A stretch of 64,000 nucleotides of DNA, taken from contig NZ_FOTE01000001.1 in NCBI RefSeq assembly GCF_900114475.1, positions 223,753 to 287,752 on the forward strand, written 5' to 3'. Position numbers and translations under genes: made by a program. This DNA comes from Paenibacillus sp. 1_12. GTDB taxonomy: Bacteria; Bacillota; Bacilli; Paenibacillales; NBRC-103111. The notes beneath the pieces were generated by a model. That model ran no database searches, was not told the DNA's origin, and was given only the letters and a program-made list of their open reading frames with translations. Shown here one piece after another: positions 41,616 through 51,763 of the stretch; within the stretch, counting starts at the first letter, position 1; each line of letters begins with the position of its first letter.

Positions 41616-44600
41616 TTATTCTTTCCTCACACTGCTCGTGAAATCCGTCCATGGATTGATCACCCTAATTGTACAAGCTGCTGTTTCCACATGCCCGTTG
41701 GGCCAAACCGCCCGAAATTGAAACGTGTATTCCTGATCCGGTAAGTTTTCAAAATCGCTGCGGTACATTTGTGCTGTCCAATCTGTTAAATTACCCGAGG
41801 TCAATAAACTTTGCAGCTCTGTATAGGACATGGACGCGTGAACCTGCGCTGCTTCCTCATTCGTCTTGGCTGTCAGTACAAAAGCCTCTCCTGACCAAAA
41901 GACTTCAACAGGCCGCGGACGCTCGTCCTCTCCTGACTTCATTCTGTTATAAGCTTTACGATTCAACTCCCATTGCACAGTATGCTGAACGAAACCTTCT
42001 ACTGTCAAATCGCCTACACGCACAATTTTATTCACCGTATCGGCAGCGCCATACGGGTCAGTCGCAGTCAACGTAACCTTATAATCGCCGGGATGATAAT
42101 CTGTAACAGCTGCTGGAATGAGCCCATTTGTCGTGTCTTGTATGGATTGATACGCCGGGCCTTCGATTTGCCAACGATAGCTAAGCGGATCACCATCAGG
42201 ATCAAACGATTGGTTGAGCAATGTAACTGTATCTCCTTCAAAAGCTGGCTTAGGCATCCAATCGAAATCTGCTTGAGGCGGCCGATTAATCATCAGCCAC
42301 GTTTGCGGCGACCACTCCGACTCGGCTCCATACTGGTCCCAGACCTTAACTCGAACTGTCATTTTTTGACCCGTAGGCAAATCAATTGGAACCGTCATAT
42401 GACCAGTTGTTGATGTTGTATTTTGCCAACTTTTCCCGGAATCGAAAATCATTAAATTGTTCGCTTCATTCATAATTTGAATCTGATACCAGTACAAGAC
42501 ATAGCCGATATCCGGGTCTGACTGATGCCAAGTTAGCTCGGGTCGCAGCGTGTTTACGATATTGGGGGATGCTTGCGTTCCGTAAGGAAAAGTCATATAG
42601 GCAATGGGTGGACTGTTCGTTGTCATCCAGCCAATGTTGCTCCAATCTGACCACGATTCCCCATCACTGACTTGAACTTGTGCGGAATATTTTTGTCCCA
42701 TCGACAATACATGTTCCATTGTCCACGCCCAGCTCGTTGCTGTCGTTTCCATCACCTGATTAGTTACGCATTCTACTGGATGATTGGATACATTTCTGAT
42801 GCACAGATTAAATGTGGAAAATATAGTACCCGGATCGATATCCGCCTGATTCCAGGTGATCGTCGGCTGCAAGGATACCGGTGAAGGATTGTCATAGCTT
42901 CCGCTCGGAAAGGTCAACCATACCGTCGGTGGATGGTTAGGTGCAGCCGGTATGAGCACATCTAATTCTTGCACATACCAGTCTGACCATGCTTTATGCT
43001 CATCCTGAACGGCCATCGCTACTGTATAGAGTCCCGTTTCGAGTGGTCTAATTAGCTTGCTGTCCAGCTTGTTCCCAGAAGGAGTTATATAATAAAATTT
43101 CTTGGCGAACACCGAGTTATTCGCTGCAAAGGCTAGCTGACAATTGCCATGATTGTAGCAGCGGTCCGGATCATAGCTGTAGTCATTCCATATCACAGTT
43201 CCATCGCTGGATTGTGAGAGCGTAAAGGGAGCAAACGGTTTTCGATGGATAATCAAATATTGAGTATATGCATCCGAATATTTGCTGTAATTCCGGAATT
43301 CAGGATTATTGGGCTTAGGATCATCCGGCACTTTGTAATCCACTTTATAAAGCCCTACCGTGTCAAAGCTTAAGATCGGTCCTCCAACGGTAACGACAGC
43401 AGGTGGCGGATTAATAGGTCCCTTTCCATCGTTAACATTCAAGAACTTCGTCGTTGATATCAGTTTTTCCGGCAATGCCAATAATTCAGCTTGATTGGTA
43501 CCGATCTGATCGAATTTCCATAACGTCCCTGCTTCCAGACGAGCATCATTTTCTGGATCTGTATAAGTCGTTTCGTAGGTAACGGGAGTATCTACAATAG
43601 CGACGCCAGGTGTGTCGTAAGAATCGTCGTCTGCACTCCACATAAACAGGATCCCCTTAAACTCGGTGTTATCCACAGTGGAATAAGGTCCAAGTGTCCC
43701 TCCAGAAAAAGCAGAGTCACTAACATCAATAACTAGACTGCCATTCTCATAAACTTTAAAATGATTCCCTGTGATTTTTATCTTATAGGATACCCACTGC
43801 TCATTGATTACGGGTCTGCTTGCAGGATCTAAAGTAGTTTTTCTTCCATTCACTATTTTGACTAATTGGATTTTATTCTTATGTGACTCTAACCGGTACA
43901 TATTCTTGTGATCCTGAATCCTGAAACTGATACCCGCTGACATGTTGTTGGCCTGTAGACCATGGAATTTTGTGGACCATGAGAGAGTGCCATTCGTTAC
44001 TTGCTGTGATGACTGGTTAATCAGTTGTCCAAAAGTAAAATATTCGTTGGTGTCGGGCGGCTGCTCCGATTCTGGTGTAAATGAGAATATCTCGCCTTTT
44101 ACATTATAATACAATCCATCTTTAAAGATTTTCCCGCCACCCTCGAACGTATCATTGTGCATCATTCTACCAGATCCCATATCACCTAAGCCACTGACCG
44201 TTGTGCTATAACTTATCATACAACCACAACCGTAAATGGGTTCATAGTCTGGTGGTGGGCCCTCCGTATAGACAGGACTGAAGTATTCGTGTTTTGTAAC
44301 GATTTTGATATTCCCCCAGCCTGTTGGGCCTACCTCTTGTGCGGCAAATGATATACCTGCAGGTGGCGATAGAGATAAAGATTTGTTTACAGTATCATAA
44401 TAAGAAAAAGACTCTTCAGAGGGATGATATTGCTCGGCACCGTCATAATATGGCCTAGTATAAGTGAGGCTCTCAACATAACGTCCATCGTTAGAGATCC
44501 GATTAGGTAGGAAAGCCTCAATATGAAGTTCCGTTGTGCTTGTCCTGCCAGTAAACCGATCTATTTGAGTAACGTTATTAGTTCCAAAAGACAAATAATC

Positions 44601-45671
44601 GCCATAAGGATCCGTTATCAACCCTCCTGAAACTCGATAGTAGTCAGAGCCTCCTGGAAACCCTGGCTGATAAGCACCATTAGAAGTAATATAACTTGCT
44701 CCGCGAGGTACTTGTGGTCCTGTAACGCCAAGGTTTTCTACCTTATAGGGTACGGTTGAATTGTCTAGCTTGTAAAATGCGTTAATGCCCTTGGTTACAT
44801 TAAACTCCCTATAGCTATCGAAAAAAGGAATACTTAAAGTTCCAGCGTTTCGAGAATTAAAGTAAGTATTATCAACACCGTCCGAGAATTTGGGGTACGC
44901 TCCTGTTTCTCCTGAAGTACAACCGGAACTACAGTACAATACTGAATAAGTACCGCCTCCTTTAGACGTTACGATGCTTTTCAACACATCACTAAGTCGG
45001 AACAGGTACCAAGTCGTATCCCAGGCATTTTTGGTATTGGCGTTCCATGCACTGGTAGCTGCTACCATCAGGTCATCAGAAGCCTCCCTAAAAGTAAGGA
45101 CAGGCTCCACGCCTGAACTCATCAGCTTTACAGGTGCTTCCAGATAACTGGCAATGTAATAATCATCACTGGTGACTCTTCTATCGATAAGTAAAAAACG
45201 ATCATTTCCAAGGTACCTACTTATTACGCATGAATATTCCAGCACGGTACCCCCATTTATAAAACCGTAGTAACAAGACGAAGGAAATTGGATACTCCCA
45301 ATCTTGGTTGCTGTAGTTGATGTAACGGATGAAGGGTAAGAAAAAAGATTGATACTTTTATCCCTTGCGCTTGAGATTAAAGTTCCCTCAGGGGAAACTC
45401 TCCAAGTATTCAAAATTGATGCTTTGTCCAGACTGGTGCTTATCCAAGTCTTTAATGTATCTGGTGAATAAGCCGCTACATGAATAGGTCCCGGTTCGGT
45501 CGCAATGCCAGTAGCCGTAAAAGTCACCTCTGGATTGTCATTGATGGTTTCGCGGTAAAAGAGAGGTAACGTTTCTTGTTTGGGTTTGGCATTCAGCGGT
45601 TCAACGAAGCTAGTAAATACCAATGCTGCTATTAAAACCATAACAAATATGCGTTTTACTCGATATATCAA
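41616..45671 (-). CDS. Very large secreted protein with LamG-like, Fn3-like and PKD domains
   Basis: The start is TTG 45671, eight bases after AAAGGAG; this gives about 1351 residues with a signal peptide (VKRIFVMVLIAALVFTSFV, cleavage after LNA). The longer in-frame extension would overlap the upstream gene. The N-terminal third looks beta-propeller-like and has no named family. A concanavalin/LamG-like module follows at about 560-710, then Fn3-like repeats each opened by PPTVWLTFPSG or PPIAYMTFPYG, and a PKD domain (FDPDGDPLSYRW) near the end. Probably a surface adhesin or polysaccharide-binding protein. Confidence 0.78.
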   Translation of the reverse strand: MIYRVKRIFVMVLIAALVFTSFVEPLNAKPKQETLPLFYRETINDNPEVTFTATGIATEPGPIHVAAYSPDTLKTWISTSLDKASILNTWRVSPEGTLISSARDKSINLFSYPSSVTSTTATKIGSIQFPSSCYYGFINGGTVLEYSCVISRYLGNDRFLLIDRRVTSDDYYIASYLEAPVKLMSSGVEPVLTFREASDDLMVAATSAWNANTKNAWDTTWYLFRLSDVLKSIVTSKGGGTYSVLYCSSGCTSGETGAYPKFSDGVDNTYFNSRNAGTLSIPFFDSYREFNVTKGINAFYKLDNSTVPYKVENLGVTGPQVPRGASYITSNGAYQPGFPGGSDYYRVSGGLITDPYGDYLSFGTNNVTQIDRFTGRTSTTELHIEAFLPNRISNDGRYVESLTYTRPYYDGAEQYHPSEESFSYYDTVNKSLSLSPPAGISFAAQEVGPTGWGNIKIVTKHEYFSPVYTEGPPPDYEPIYGCGCMISYSTTVSGLGDMGSGRMMHNDTFEGGGKIFKDGLYYNVKGEIFSFTPESEQPPDTNEYFTFGQLINQSSQQVTNGTLSWSTKFHGLQANNMSAGISFRIQDHKNMYRLESHKNKIQLVKIVNGRKTTLDPASRPVINEQWVSYKIKITGNHFKVYENGSLVIDVSDSAFSGGTLGPYSTVDNTEFKGILFMWSADDDSYDTPGVAIVDTPVTYETTYTDPENDARLEAGTLWKFDQIGTNQAELLALPEKLISTTKFLNVNDGKGPINPPPAVVTVGGPILSFDTVGLYKVDYKVPDDPKPNNPEFRNYSKYSDAYTQYLIIHRKPFAPFTLSQSSDGTVIWNDYSYDPDRCYNHGNCQLAFAANNSVFAKKFYYITPSGNKLDSKLIRPLETGLYTVAMAVQDEHKAWSDWYVQELDVLIPAAPNHPPTVWLTFPSGSYDNPSPVSLQPTITWNQADIDPGTIFSTFNLCIRNVSNHPVECVTNQVMETTATSWAWTMEHVLSMGQKYSAQVQVSDGESWSDWSNIGWMTTNSPPIAYMTFPYGTQASPNIVNTLRPELTWHQSDPDIGYVLYWYQIQIMNEANNLMIFDSGKSWQNTTSTTGHMTVPIDLPTGQKMTVRVKVWDQYGAESEWSPQTWLMINRPPQADFDWMPKPAFEGDTVTLLNQSFDPDGDPLSYRWQIEGPAYQSIQDTTNGLIPAAVTDYHPGDYKVTLTATDPYGAADTVNKIVRVGDLTVEGFVQHTVQWELNRKAYNRMKSGEDERPRPVEVFWSGEAFVLTAKTNEEAAQVHASMSYTELQSLLTSGNLTDWTAQMYRSDFENLPDQEYTFQFRAVWPNGHVETAACTIRVINPWTDFTSSVRKE

Positions 45672-45729
45672 ATCGTGTTCTCCTTTGGGATGATGATAAT
45701 GGGGGAGAGTATGATTCCCTCCACCTGAT

Positions 45730-48417
45730 TTAATATCGTAAATCACTAGGTTGTCCGTACGATTCAATAACCCGCAGTTTGCCTGCAATTTTCCCTACGT
45801 TTTGTGCCTTGACTGTGACGATATGGCCACCAAGATTCGTGATCACAAGAGGCTCCGACCCAGACATGTACATATATTCCACGCCTATAACCATGTCGCT
45901 TTCCTCTACCTCCTGAGTCCAAGGCTCGTTGAATAATCCATCATTGTTAGAGTCATAGGTAAAGGACCATAATCGTTTATCAATGTTATCTTGGTCCATA
46001 CTTGCCGCATTTCCAACGTTCGTGTACGTGGCGTATCCCCTGTCACTTGGCTGCCTCGTACCTTTTTCATTGCCAAGCACTTCGCCTATTGGCTTTAAAT
46101 CCGGATCAACGTCTATAATCGTCGATGTAGAATCCGACAACCCCTCCGTGTCTATAACCATTAGACTAACCTTGTACAGCCCTTGCTTCAAAACCTTCAT
46201 ATCTTTTAGCTTACCGGTGAACGGAGCGATGTAGATGATATCTGCTGCGGTTCCAAGTGTTTGCCCCATTACTGGATCTATGCTCCATGCATAGGTCAAT
46301 GCAGCGCCTTTGGGACTGCTGCTTTTTGCCCCAGATAGTTGTATTCGCCGATCCTCTTTCAGCCAGCCGCTCACATCAATAATGGCTGTCGGTTCCGGGC
46401 CTATAACATATAAGGTCGAACAACCCGTAGCACTCACACCCGATTCGTTGGTTCCTGTTACACAGACTTTATGAGATCCCTTTTCAGCAGCTATAATGTT
46501 GGTATACTGCGCCGCATTCAGCGGGTTTGTCCAACCCTTTGCTGCAGGTAATCCTGCTACCCAAGACGATCCGTTATTGAAATTCCAAAGAATAGTGACT
46601 TTTTCTTTTCGACTATCTGATACCGTCGGTTTTAAGAAAACATTTGCACCTTGGACGACTTCGATCACCTCTGCGTTAGTGGACGAATCATACCAGGCTA
46701 ACGATACGGTAGGTGCACCTGCAGTTTTGATGATTTCAAATGGCTTGGGACCGGCATAAGCTGTTTTTCCGCAGCTATCATGGAGAGCGTAATATACTTT
46801 GACGTTTCCAACCTCCATATCTCCCGGATACTTCGTCCCATTCCAAGCAAACGATATGTCGTCCGCTATGCCCGTAACAGGTCGATAAGGAAATTGATAT
46901 TCCTTGTTACCCTGTTCAATAGCAAACCTGCCCTCTACAGGAGTGCAACTGGAGGCTGTGGGATTTTTGATTGTAACCTCAAAGATATCCATGTCCTTCC
47001 ACTCGATGACTGGAAAACGAATCGTTAAGTCTACGACTAGAGCAGAGGTGCAATCTCCCGTACAAGGTCCAGGATCTCCACCTCCTGAGCAGTCGTTAAC
47101 AGATGTAAAATTTACGGTTTTACTATTATTATTGTTATTCAATCCTTCATTAATATCGTCATTACTATCTACAAAAACGGTGATACTTTTCATCGTATTT
47201 GCCGTAAACTTGTAGTCAAATGCTCCATCGATTGTGGTAATCCCAATTCCAGTGGGAAAATCATGGGTCGCTATCGTAATCCCGTCAACACTAATGGATG
47301 TTTTAAATCCGGAAGAAACGGCGATATATTTGTTCTCGATAGTGTATTTGAAGTGAGCTGAAACATTGGATTCGATACATGAAGGGCCTGTTAAGGATTT
47401 GACTGTTAGATCTGGATAGGTTCCACCACCTGGATTGGTGATGGTGATGGCGACGGCAACCAGCTTCTGGTGCTCATACACTTTGCCGTAAACGGGTACC
47501 TGCCAACTGTCATACCACTCGATGACAATCCCATTCGTATTGTTACTAATCTGTTTATCATAGGGCACCGTAAATAAAATCGTATAATCAAAACGATAAG
47601 CAAATGTACTTTGGTTAATCTCTGTTACTACAGGATTATACTTAATATTTTCTATACTTAAGTTATATCCTTGAGAATCAAATTCAAACTTTTCTGGCTT
47701 TAAAAAAAATCCCGTAATTTTTTCAGTAGGGATCAGCCGTTTCGAAGATCCATATTTAAAATCTGAGATACTAGCCATATCTAAGTATCCAGAACGCTCT
47801 GTGGTCGCTTCATTACAAGGTCTTGAACCCGGGTAGCTTGTAGGCAAAGGACCTATCTGTTCAATCGGTTTTGTTGCATAGGCACACATTCCGGAAGGCG
47901 GCTGCGGTTGATTGGATAATGTAGATTTCAAATAGTGCCGATTGACTTGTGTAACTGCTAAAGGGTCTTGCCCAGCAGCAGGTGGTTCCGCATAATCATA
48001 CATCCAAATCGATCTGTCTCCAGGATCACGAAACCATTGAAAAGGGCCTTGGGATAATGCCAATTTAACATTGCTCTCAACTTCAATTTCCCTCCCTTTG
48101 ATCGGAGTATTTAAGTGATACATATTACTTGAAGTAGGATTCATTTCTGCTACGAATGCCCCTGTTTTATCTCTCAGTTCGACCCTTAGTATAGGATCAG
48201 TCACCGATGTAGTGGATACATCATTAGGGGTGACATATTGCTTTGGAGAAAGGAATTCATTCTGGTTGTCAGCGTTGACATTAATCACTTCTCCGGAAGG
48301 GTAACTTAAATCCGGCAGAAAAACCTCCGTTTGGGCCGCATACGCTTGATTGAATAATGGTATCCACAGATTGACTAGAAATATAGATAAGAGTATGAAA
48401 CTGAGCCATTTATTCAT
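45730..48417 (-). CDS. Large secreted CARDB/PKD-domain protein
   Basis: 895 residues with a signal peptide (SFILLSIFLVNLWIPLF, cleavage after AYA). A CARDB adhesion domain begins around PDLTVKSLTGPSC and ends DDINEGLNNNNNSKTVNF; two Ig/PKD-like segments follow, one with SSPKGAALTYAWSID. No catalytic motif is seen. The start overlaps the SLH gene by four bases (ATGA). The four genes 50777-41616 form one operon making cell-wall proteins. Confidence 0.78.
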   Translation of the reverse strand: MNKWLSFILLSIFLVNLWIPLFNQAYAAQTEVFLPDLSYPSGEVINVNADNQNEFLSPKQYVTPNDVSTTSVTDPILRVELRDKTGAFVAEMNPTSSNMYHLNTPIKGREIEVESNVKLALSQGPFQWFRDPGDRSIWMYDYAEPPAAGQDPLAVTQVNRHYLKSTLSNQPQPPSGMCAYATKPIEQIGPLPTSYPGSRPCNEATTERSGYLDMASISDFKYGSSKRLIPTEKITGFFLKPEKFEFDSQGYNLSIENIKYNPVVTEINQSTFAYRFDYTILFTVPYDKQISNNTNGIVIEWYDSWQVPVYGKVYEHQKLVAVAITITNPGGGTYPDLTVKSLTGPSCIESNVSAHFKYTIENKYIAVSSGFKTSISVDGITIATHDFPTGIGITTIDGAFDYKFTANTMKSITVFVDSNDDINEGLNNNNNSKTVNFTSVNDCSGGGDPGPCTGDCTSALVVDLTIRFPVIEWKDMDIFEVTIKNPTASSCTPVEGRFAIEQGNKEYQFPYRPVTGIADDISFAWNGTKYPGDMEVGNVKVYYALHDSCGKTAYAGPKPFEIIKTAGAPTVSLAWYDSSTNAEVIEVVQGANVFLKPTVSDSRKEKVTILWNFNNGSSWVAGLPAAKGWTNPLNAAQYTNIIAAEKGSHKVCVTGTNESGVSATGCSTLYVIGPEPTAIIDVSGWLKEDRRIQLSGAKSSSPKGAALTYAWSIDPVMGQTLGTAADIIYIAPFTGKLKDMKVLKQGLYKVSLMVIDTEGLSDSTSTIIDVDPDLKPIGEVLGNEKGTRQPSDRGYATYTNVGNAASMDQDNIDKRLWSFTYDSNNDGLFNEPWTQEVEESDMVIGVEYMYMSGSEPLVITNLGGHIVTVKAQNVGKIAGKLRVIESYGQPSDLRY

Positions 48418-49658
48418 TCAACTTCACCAAAAGATTCGTAATGAGAAGCAAAAATAATTGGGTCTGACTTATCGCCAAGTCCTTGAGCGGATCTTTTGTA
48501 AATCGCCACATCGCTATCGTTCTCAATTCTCAGATTCTTTGGAGAAATTTGTCCAGTAATGATACTGACCTCAGAAGTGTTTGGTGCCAATTCTATGATT
48601 CCATTTGCATAGTAGTACTCAGTTCCACTATTTAAATAAGGTACATAACTAACGATATTTATTAATTTATTAGCACTATCAACATTATCTCCAGTTTTCA
48701 GTTTTACTGGACTCAGATTCAAGTTTGCAAATGCAAAGGAAGGATTCCTCTGACTCGAATCATATCTAACAAAGTGATTAAAAGATAAAAACACATACGT
48801 ATTATCAGGAACATCAGAACGGACGGTTCGTGTATTACCGACTTTCATATTCCACCTGAAATTTTCCGGAATAAGTTTCCGATTGGGATCTCGCGGATCA
48901 TCCATGTCAATCACTACATACTTTTCCACCTCGGAATAACCGTTTTCATTCGCGAAACGGGTCCAATCCCATCTAAATTTGGACCCTGTTCTAACCCCAT
49001 TCCCAAAATATTCAGGTGCCATCGAAAACACATTCGTATGGTGCCAAGCAATCTCAGCTTCGGAAGTTGCGTATTTATCCGCAGGCAACCTGGTTCCCGC
49101 CCGTATTTTCAAGATCCGCTCAATGACGGTAATCGCTTCGGCTCTCGTTGTGGGCTTGTCCATACCCAGCTCGCCGCTTTCATTCAGTCCGGTAATGATC
49201 CCATTGCTCGTCGCTAAATACATCCATTTGGTATCTTCGTCTGTAGTCGTTCCGGTGCCGCGAACAGCAATTTTTGCCATTTCTTCACGCAATATATTTC
49301 GATTCAAATCCTTATCCGTCCCTGTCTCACCACTGGTTATCAATCCATTCGCCTGTGCGGAAGCTAAGAACTGGCTGTGCCAGTATTCACTATTGGATGG
49401 ATCAGTTTTAAACGCTAATCCTGTTACCAGCATTTTTACAAACTCCGCACGGGTGATCGAATTATTCGGCTTAAAGGTTTCATCCACATAACCATCGACA
49501 TAACCCTTTTTCGCTGCGATTTGGATATCCGCCTCTGCCCAATGTCCTTGGGTATCTTTAAAGTTAATTTCTGCAGCCGCATGTATCGAGGCAATGGGCA
49601 CCATAGTTGTAATTGCTGTCATTAGAGTAATGATCTTTAACGATTTTAGTAGTTTCAT
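48414..49658 (-). CDS. S-layer-homology domain surface protein
   Basis: The start ATG 49658 follows GGAGG by ten bases; about 414 residues. A signal peptide ending IHA is followed by three SLH domains (FKDTQGHWAEADIQIAAKKG; the ITRAEFVKMLV and TTRAEAITVIERI motifs), which bind the pyruvylated secondary wall polymer. The C-terminal 220 residues are a beta-rich domain I do not recognise. It overlaps the CARDB gene and is the second gene of the surface operon. Confidence 0.88.
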   Translation of the reverse strand: MKLLKSLKIITLMTAITTMVPIASIHAAAEINFKDTQGHWAEADIQIAAKKGYVDGYVDETFKPNNSITRAEFVKMLVTGLAFKTDPSNSEYWHSQFLASAQANGLITSGETGTDKDLNRNILREEMAKIAVRGTGTTTDEDTKWMYLATSNGIITGLNESGELGMDKPTTRAEAITVIERILKIRAGTRLPADKYATSEAEIAWHHTNVFSMAPEYFGNGVRTGSKFRWDWTRFANENGYSEVEKYVVIDMDDPRDPNRKLIPENFRWNMKVGNTRTVRSDVPDNTYVFLSFNHFVRYDSSQRNPSFAFANLNLSPVKLKTGDNVDSANKLINIVSYVPYLNSGTEYYYANGIIELAPNTSEVSIITGQISPKNLRIENDSDVAIYKRSAQGLGDKSDPIIFASHYESFGEVE

Positions 49659-49721
49659 ATAGGGTCTGCCTCCATTAATATATTGATTCTGTATATGTAT
49701 CAATCATGTGACTCGCACACG

Positions 49722-50777
49722 CTATCGCTGCGAATAAAATAAAGGAATGTTACTTCCAGCTACCGTATAACTCAAACCGCCGTTCGCTATATATTCATCA
49801 AGCTGTTTTTTGGTAAGACTCACACCCAACTCCGTAGTAGTTGTTGCGCTGGATTCCTGATAGGCGGCAATCTCCGGTCCAATTGTTTGAATTGGATTAG
49901 ATTGACTCTCCGTAATCTGAAAATAATCAGAAATGCGAATGTCCTGCTGCGATTTGCATAAATCCCAACTGAGCTGGAACAGCAGCATGTAACGCTCAGC
50001 TTTTTCATCTCCCCATGCAGTTGAAATAGATCGCTTGGAATCGTCCTCGTCCGCATCCACCACCGTAATTTGATTCACCGTAAGTCCTACATCCCCTAAC
50101 CAATACTCAACAGGAAATTCCTTGAACGCCGGATGACCAAGCACCGTCATAAAATTGGTCCCTGTCATCGATAATTCGGCCAGCTCTACAGCCGTCTTGT
50201 CTACCGGTAGGACTCCGCCGTCCTTCAAACGCAAAACTCGTTCGACCACGGACACGGCCTGCGCGCGTGAGGTAGATTCATTTAACCCCAAATGACCTTC
50301 GGCAAGCCCTTGAATCAAGCCTTTTTTGGCCGCACTATACACAAGAGCTTTATCATCCACAGTAATCTCAGACTTTTGAAGCTCAGAGTTCGCTGCACGA
50401 ACAATCAGCCTAATAATTTCCATTCTGCTGATTTCCCCATTGATGTCCTGCGTGAAGTCCGCATATTGATGCACACCGGAATTAACGGATGCTTTGAGAT
50501 AGGGTTGATACCATTCGCCAGTGCCCAGCACAATTGGGGGGTTAATCGCGGCCACCAGCATTTTAATGAACTCTGCCCGACTCACTGCGGCTTCAGGTTG
50601 GAAGTTTCCATTCGGATAGCCCTCCACATATCCATGGTACACAGCTTTTGTAATACTAGCTTCAGCCCAGTGATTATGCGTGTCGTCAAAGTCCGACTTA
50701 GCCAATGCTTGACTAAGACTCATACTGGCTCCAGCTAATGACGCAGCAATTGTTACCCAGAGAATTATTGTTTTCAT
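49722..50777 (-). CDS. S-layer-homology domain surface protein
   Basis: 351 residues: signal peptide ending QALA, three SLH domains (FDDTHNHWAEASITKAVYHG; VSRAEFIKMLV; STSRAQAVSVVERVL) and a C-terminal domain of about 150 residues that resembles that of the neighbouring SLH protein only loosely (DADEDDSKRS corresponds to DMDDPRDPNRK). First gene of the surface operon. Confidence 0.88.
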   Translation of the reverse strand: MKTIILWVTIAASLAGASMSLSQALAKSDFDDTHNHWAEASITKAVYHGYVEGYPNGNFQPEAAVSRAEFIKMLVAAINPPIVLGTGEWYQPYLKASVNSGVHQYADFTQDINGEISRMEIIRLIVRAANSELQKSEITVDDKALVYSAAKKGLIQGLAEGHLGLNESTSRAQAVSVVERVLRLKDGGVLPVDKTAVELAELSMTGTNFMTVLGHPAFKEFPVEYWLGDVGLTVNQITVVDADEDDSKRSISTAWGDEKAERYMLLFQLSWDLCKSQQDIRISDYFQITESQSNPIQTIGPEIAAYQESSATTTTELGVSLTKKQLDEYIANGGLSYTVAGSNIPLFYSQR

Positions 50778-50810
50778 ACGCTTTCGCCCCTTTTCTCAGT
50801 TTTATAAACA

Positions 50811-50857
50811 AAAAGAGCACCCCAAACCTAAGGTAAAAACCCTCGAATGGCGGTGCT
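50811..50857 (-). terminator. Probable terminator of the glycosylation operon
   Basis: AGCACC and GGTGCT arms with an inner GGTTTTTACC pairing are followed by CTTTTTGTTT on the minus strand, between the small basic gene and the SLH genes. Confidence 0.6.
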
Positions 50858-50973
50858 TCCGACATATTATTATGAAATTATCTCTTAAAACCCATTATTT
50901 TCCTACAATAAGTCGATTATACTGGAATTTGGATTATTTATGCAACTATAAAATTTTTTACTGCTAATCTCCC

Positions 50974-51378
50974 TTACTTGGGATCCAATTCACCATAAGC
51001 CTGCTCCAAACCATCCTCCGAGCCCTTGGCGTGGCCCACCTTAAACCCTTCCTCATAGCCGCTGTTGAAGCCCTTATTGTATTCCTCGCTATAGGCTGCG
51101 TCACTATGCGGACTGACTTTAGGACTCCTGACTTTGCCTTTGGAAGTAGCGGTTCTGTTCTTTCTCAGTCGAATCCCAGGACGTCTGTGCGCTGATTTTT
51201 TTGCAGCGATTGCCTTTCTTGTCAAATGTCTATTGGGAGCTGAGGTTAATTTTCTGGTTGCCTTTTTCCGGTTCGAACCAGCTTTCCTCGTATGGATTTG
51301 CTTGCTGACAGTGAGCGTTTTGCGAACGGTTCGACGTTTTTGGGTTACAGACACTCGCGAGTGCACCTCCCTTCTCAT
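50974..51378 (-). CDS. Small polybasic protein with GxxxG repeat module
   Basis: The 134-residue protein has no enzyme domain. Residues 1-90 are rich in Arg, Lys, Ser and Thr. Residues 100-123 are aromatic-x-x-Gly tetrads (YNKGFNSGYEEGFKVGHAKG...) with six glycines at 103, 107, 111, 115, 119 and 123. The same tail-plus-tetrad module precedes the catalytic domains of four glycosyltransferases in this operon. It is the last gene and could be a scaffold or anchor for them. CAGGAG precedes the ATG. No homologous family is recognised. Confidence 0.75.
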   Translation of the reverse strand: MRREVHSRVSVTQKRRTVRKTLTVSKQIHTRKAGSNRKKATRKLTSAPNRHLTRKAIAAKKSAHRRPGIRLRKNRTATSKGKVRSPKVSPHSDAAYSEEYNKGFNSGYEEGFKVGHAKGSEDGLEQAYGELDPK

Positions 51379-51397
51379 CTTGGCTGTTCTCCTGAAG

Positions 51398-51763
51398 TCA
51401 CATCTTTTCTTCTATAGCTTGGTGTAATTCGGCTATGTGTTCGTGGTTCAACCATGGTTTGCCGTTATGCCCTCGAACTCGCACTCTGCGCTGAATCGAT
51501 ATTCCTGTTATTTTGGCTGCAAGCTGACGTTGATAATTACTGATTAACTGAATATGATCAACAACGCGCTGTACAGTTTCCTTTGGATTCGAAATGATGC
51601 TCTCAGAGCTTATTTGGGCGTCTGCAGATTGCTGGGTAATGTCTGCAACGGCTTCAAGCATTTGGGTAAGCGCACGTTGGCTTCTCGCAAGTGAGGTCAG
51701 AATATGTTGTTGAATGCGCTGCTGCTCGTGCACGTATGCCGAAATGTTGGACCGGTCCGTCAT
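51398..51763 (-). CDS. Small helical protein of the glycosylation operon
   Basis: 121 residues, predicted mainly helical, with heptad-like hydrophobic spacing from about 10 to 85 and a basic segment SIQRRVRVRGHNGKPWLNHE near 90-110. The ATG overlaps the upstream stop codon by four bases and has GGGAG before it. I do not recognise the family. It lies among three small helical genes in the glycosylation operon and may form part of a complex. Confidence 0.7.
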   Translation of the reverse strand: MTDRSNISAYVHEQQRIQQHILTSLARSQRALTQMLEAVADITQQSADAQISSESIISNPKETVQRVVDHIQLISNYQRQLAAKITGISIQRRVRVRGHNGKPWLNHEHIAELHQAIEEKM

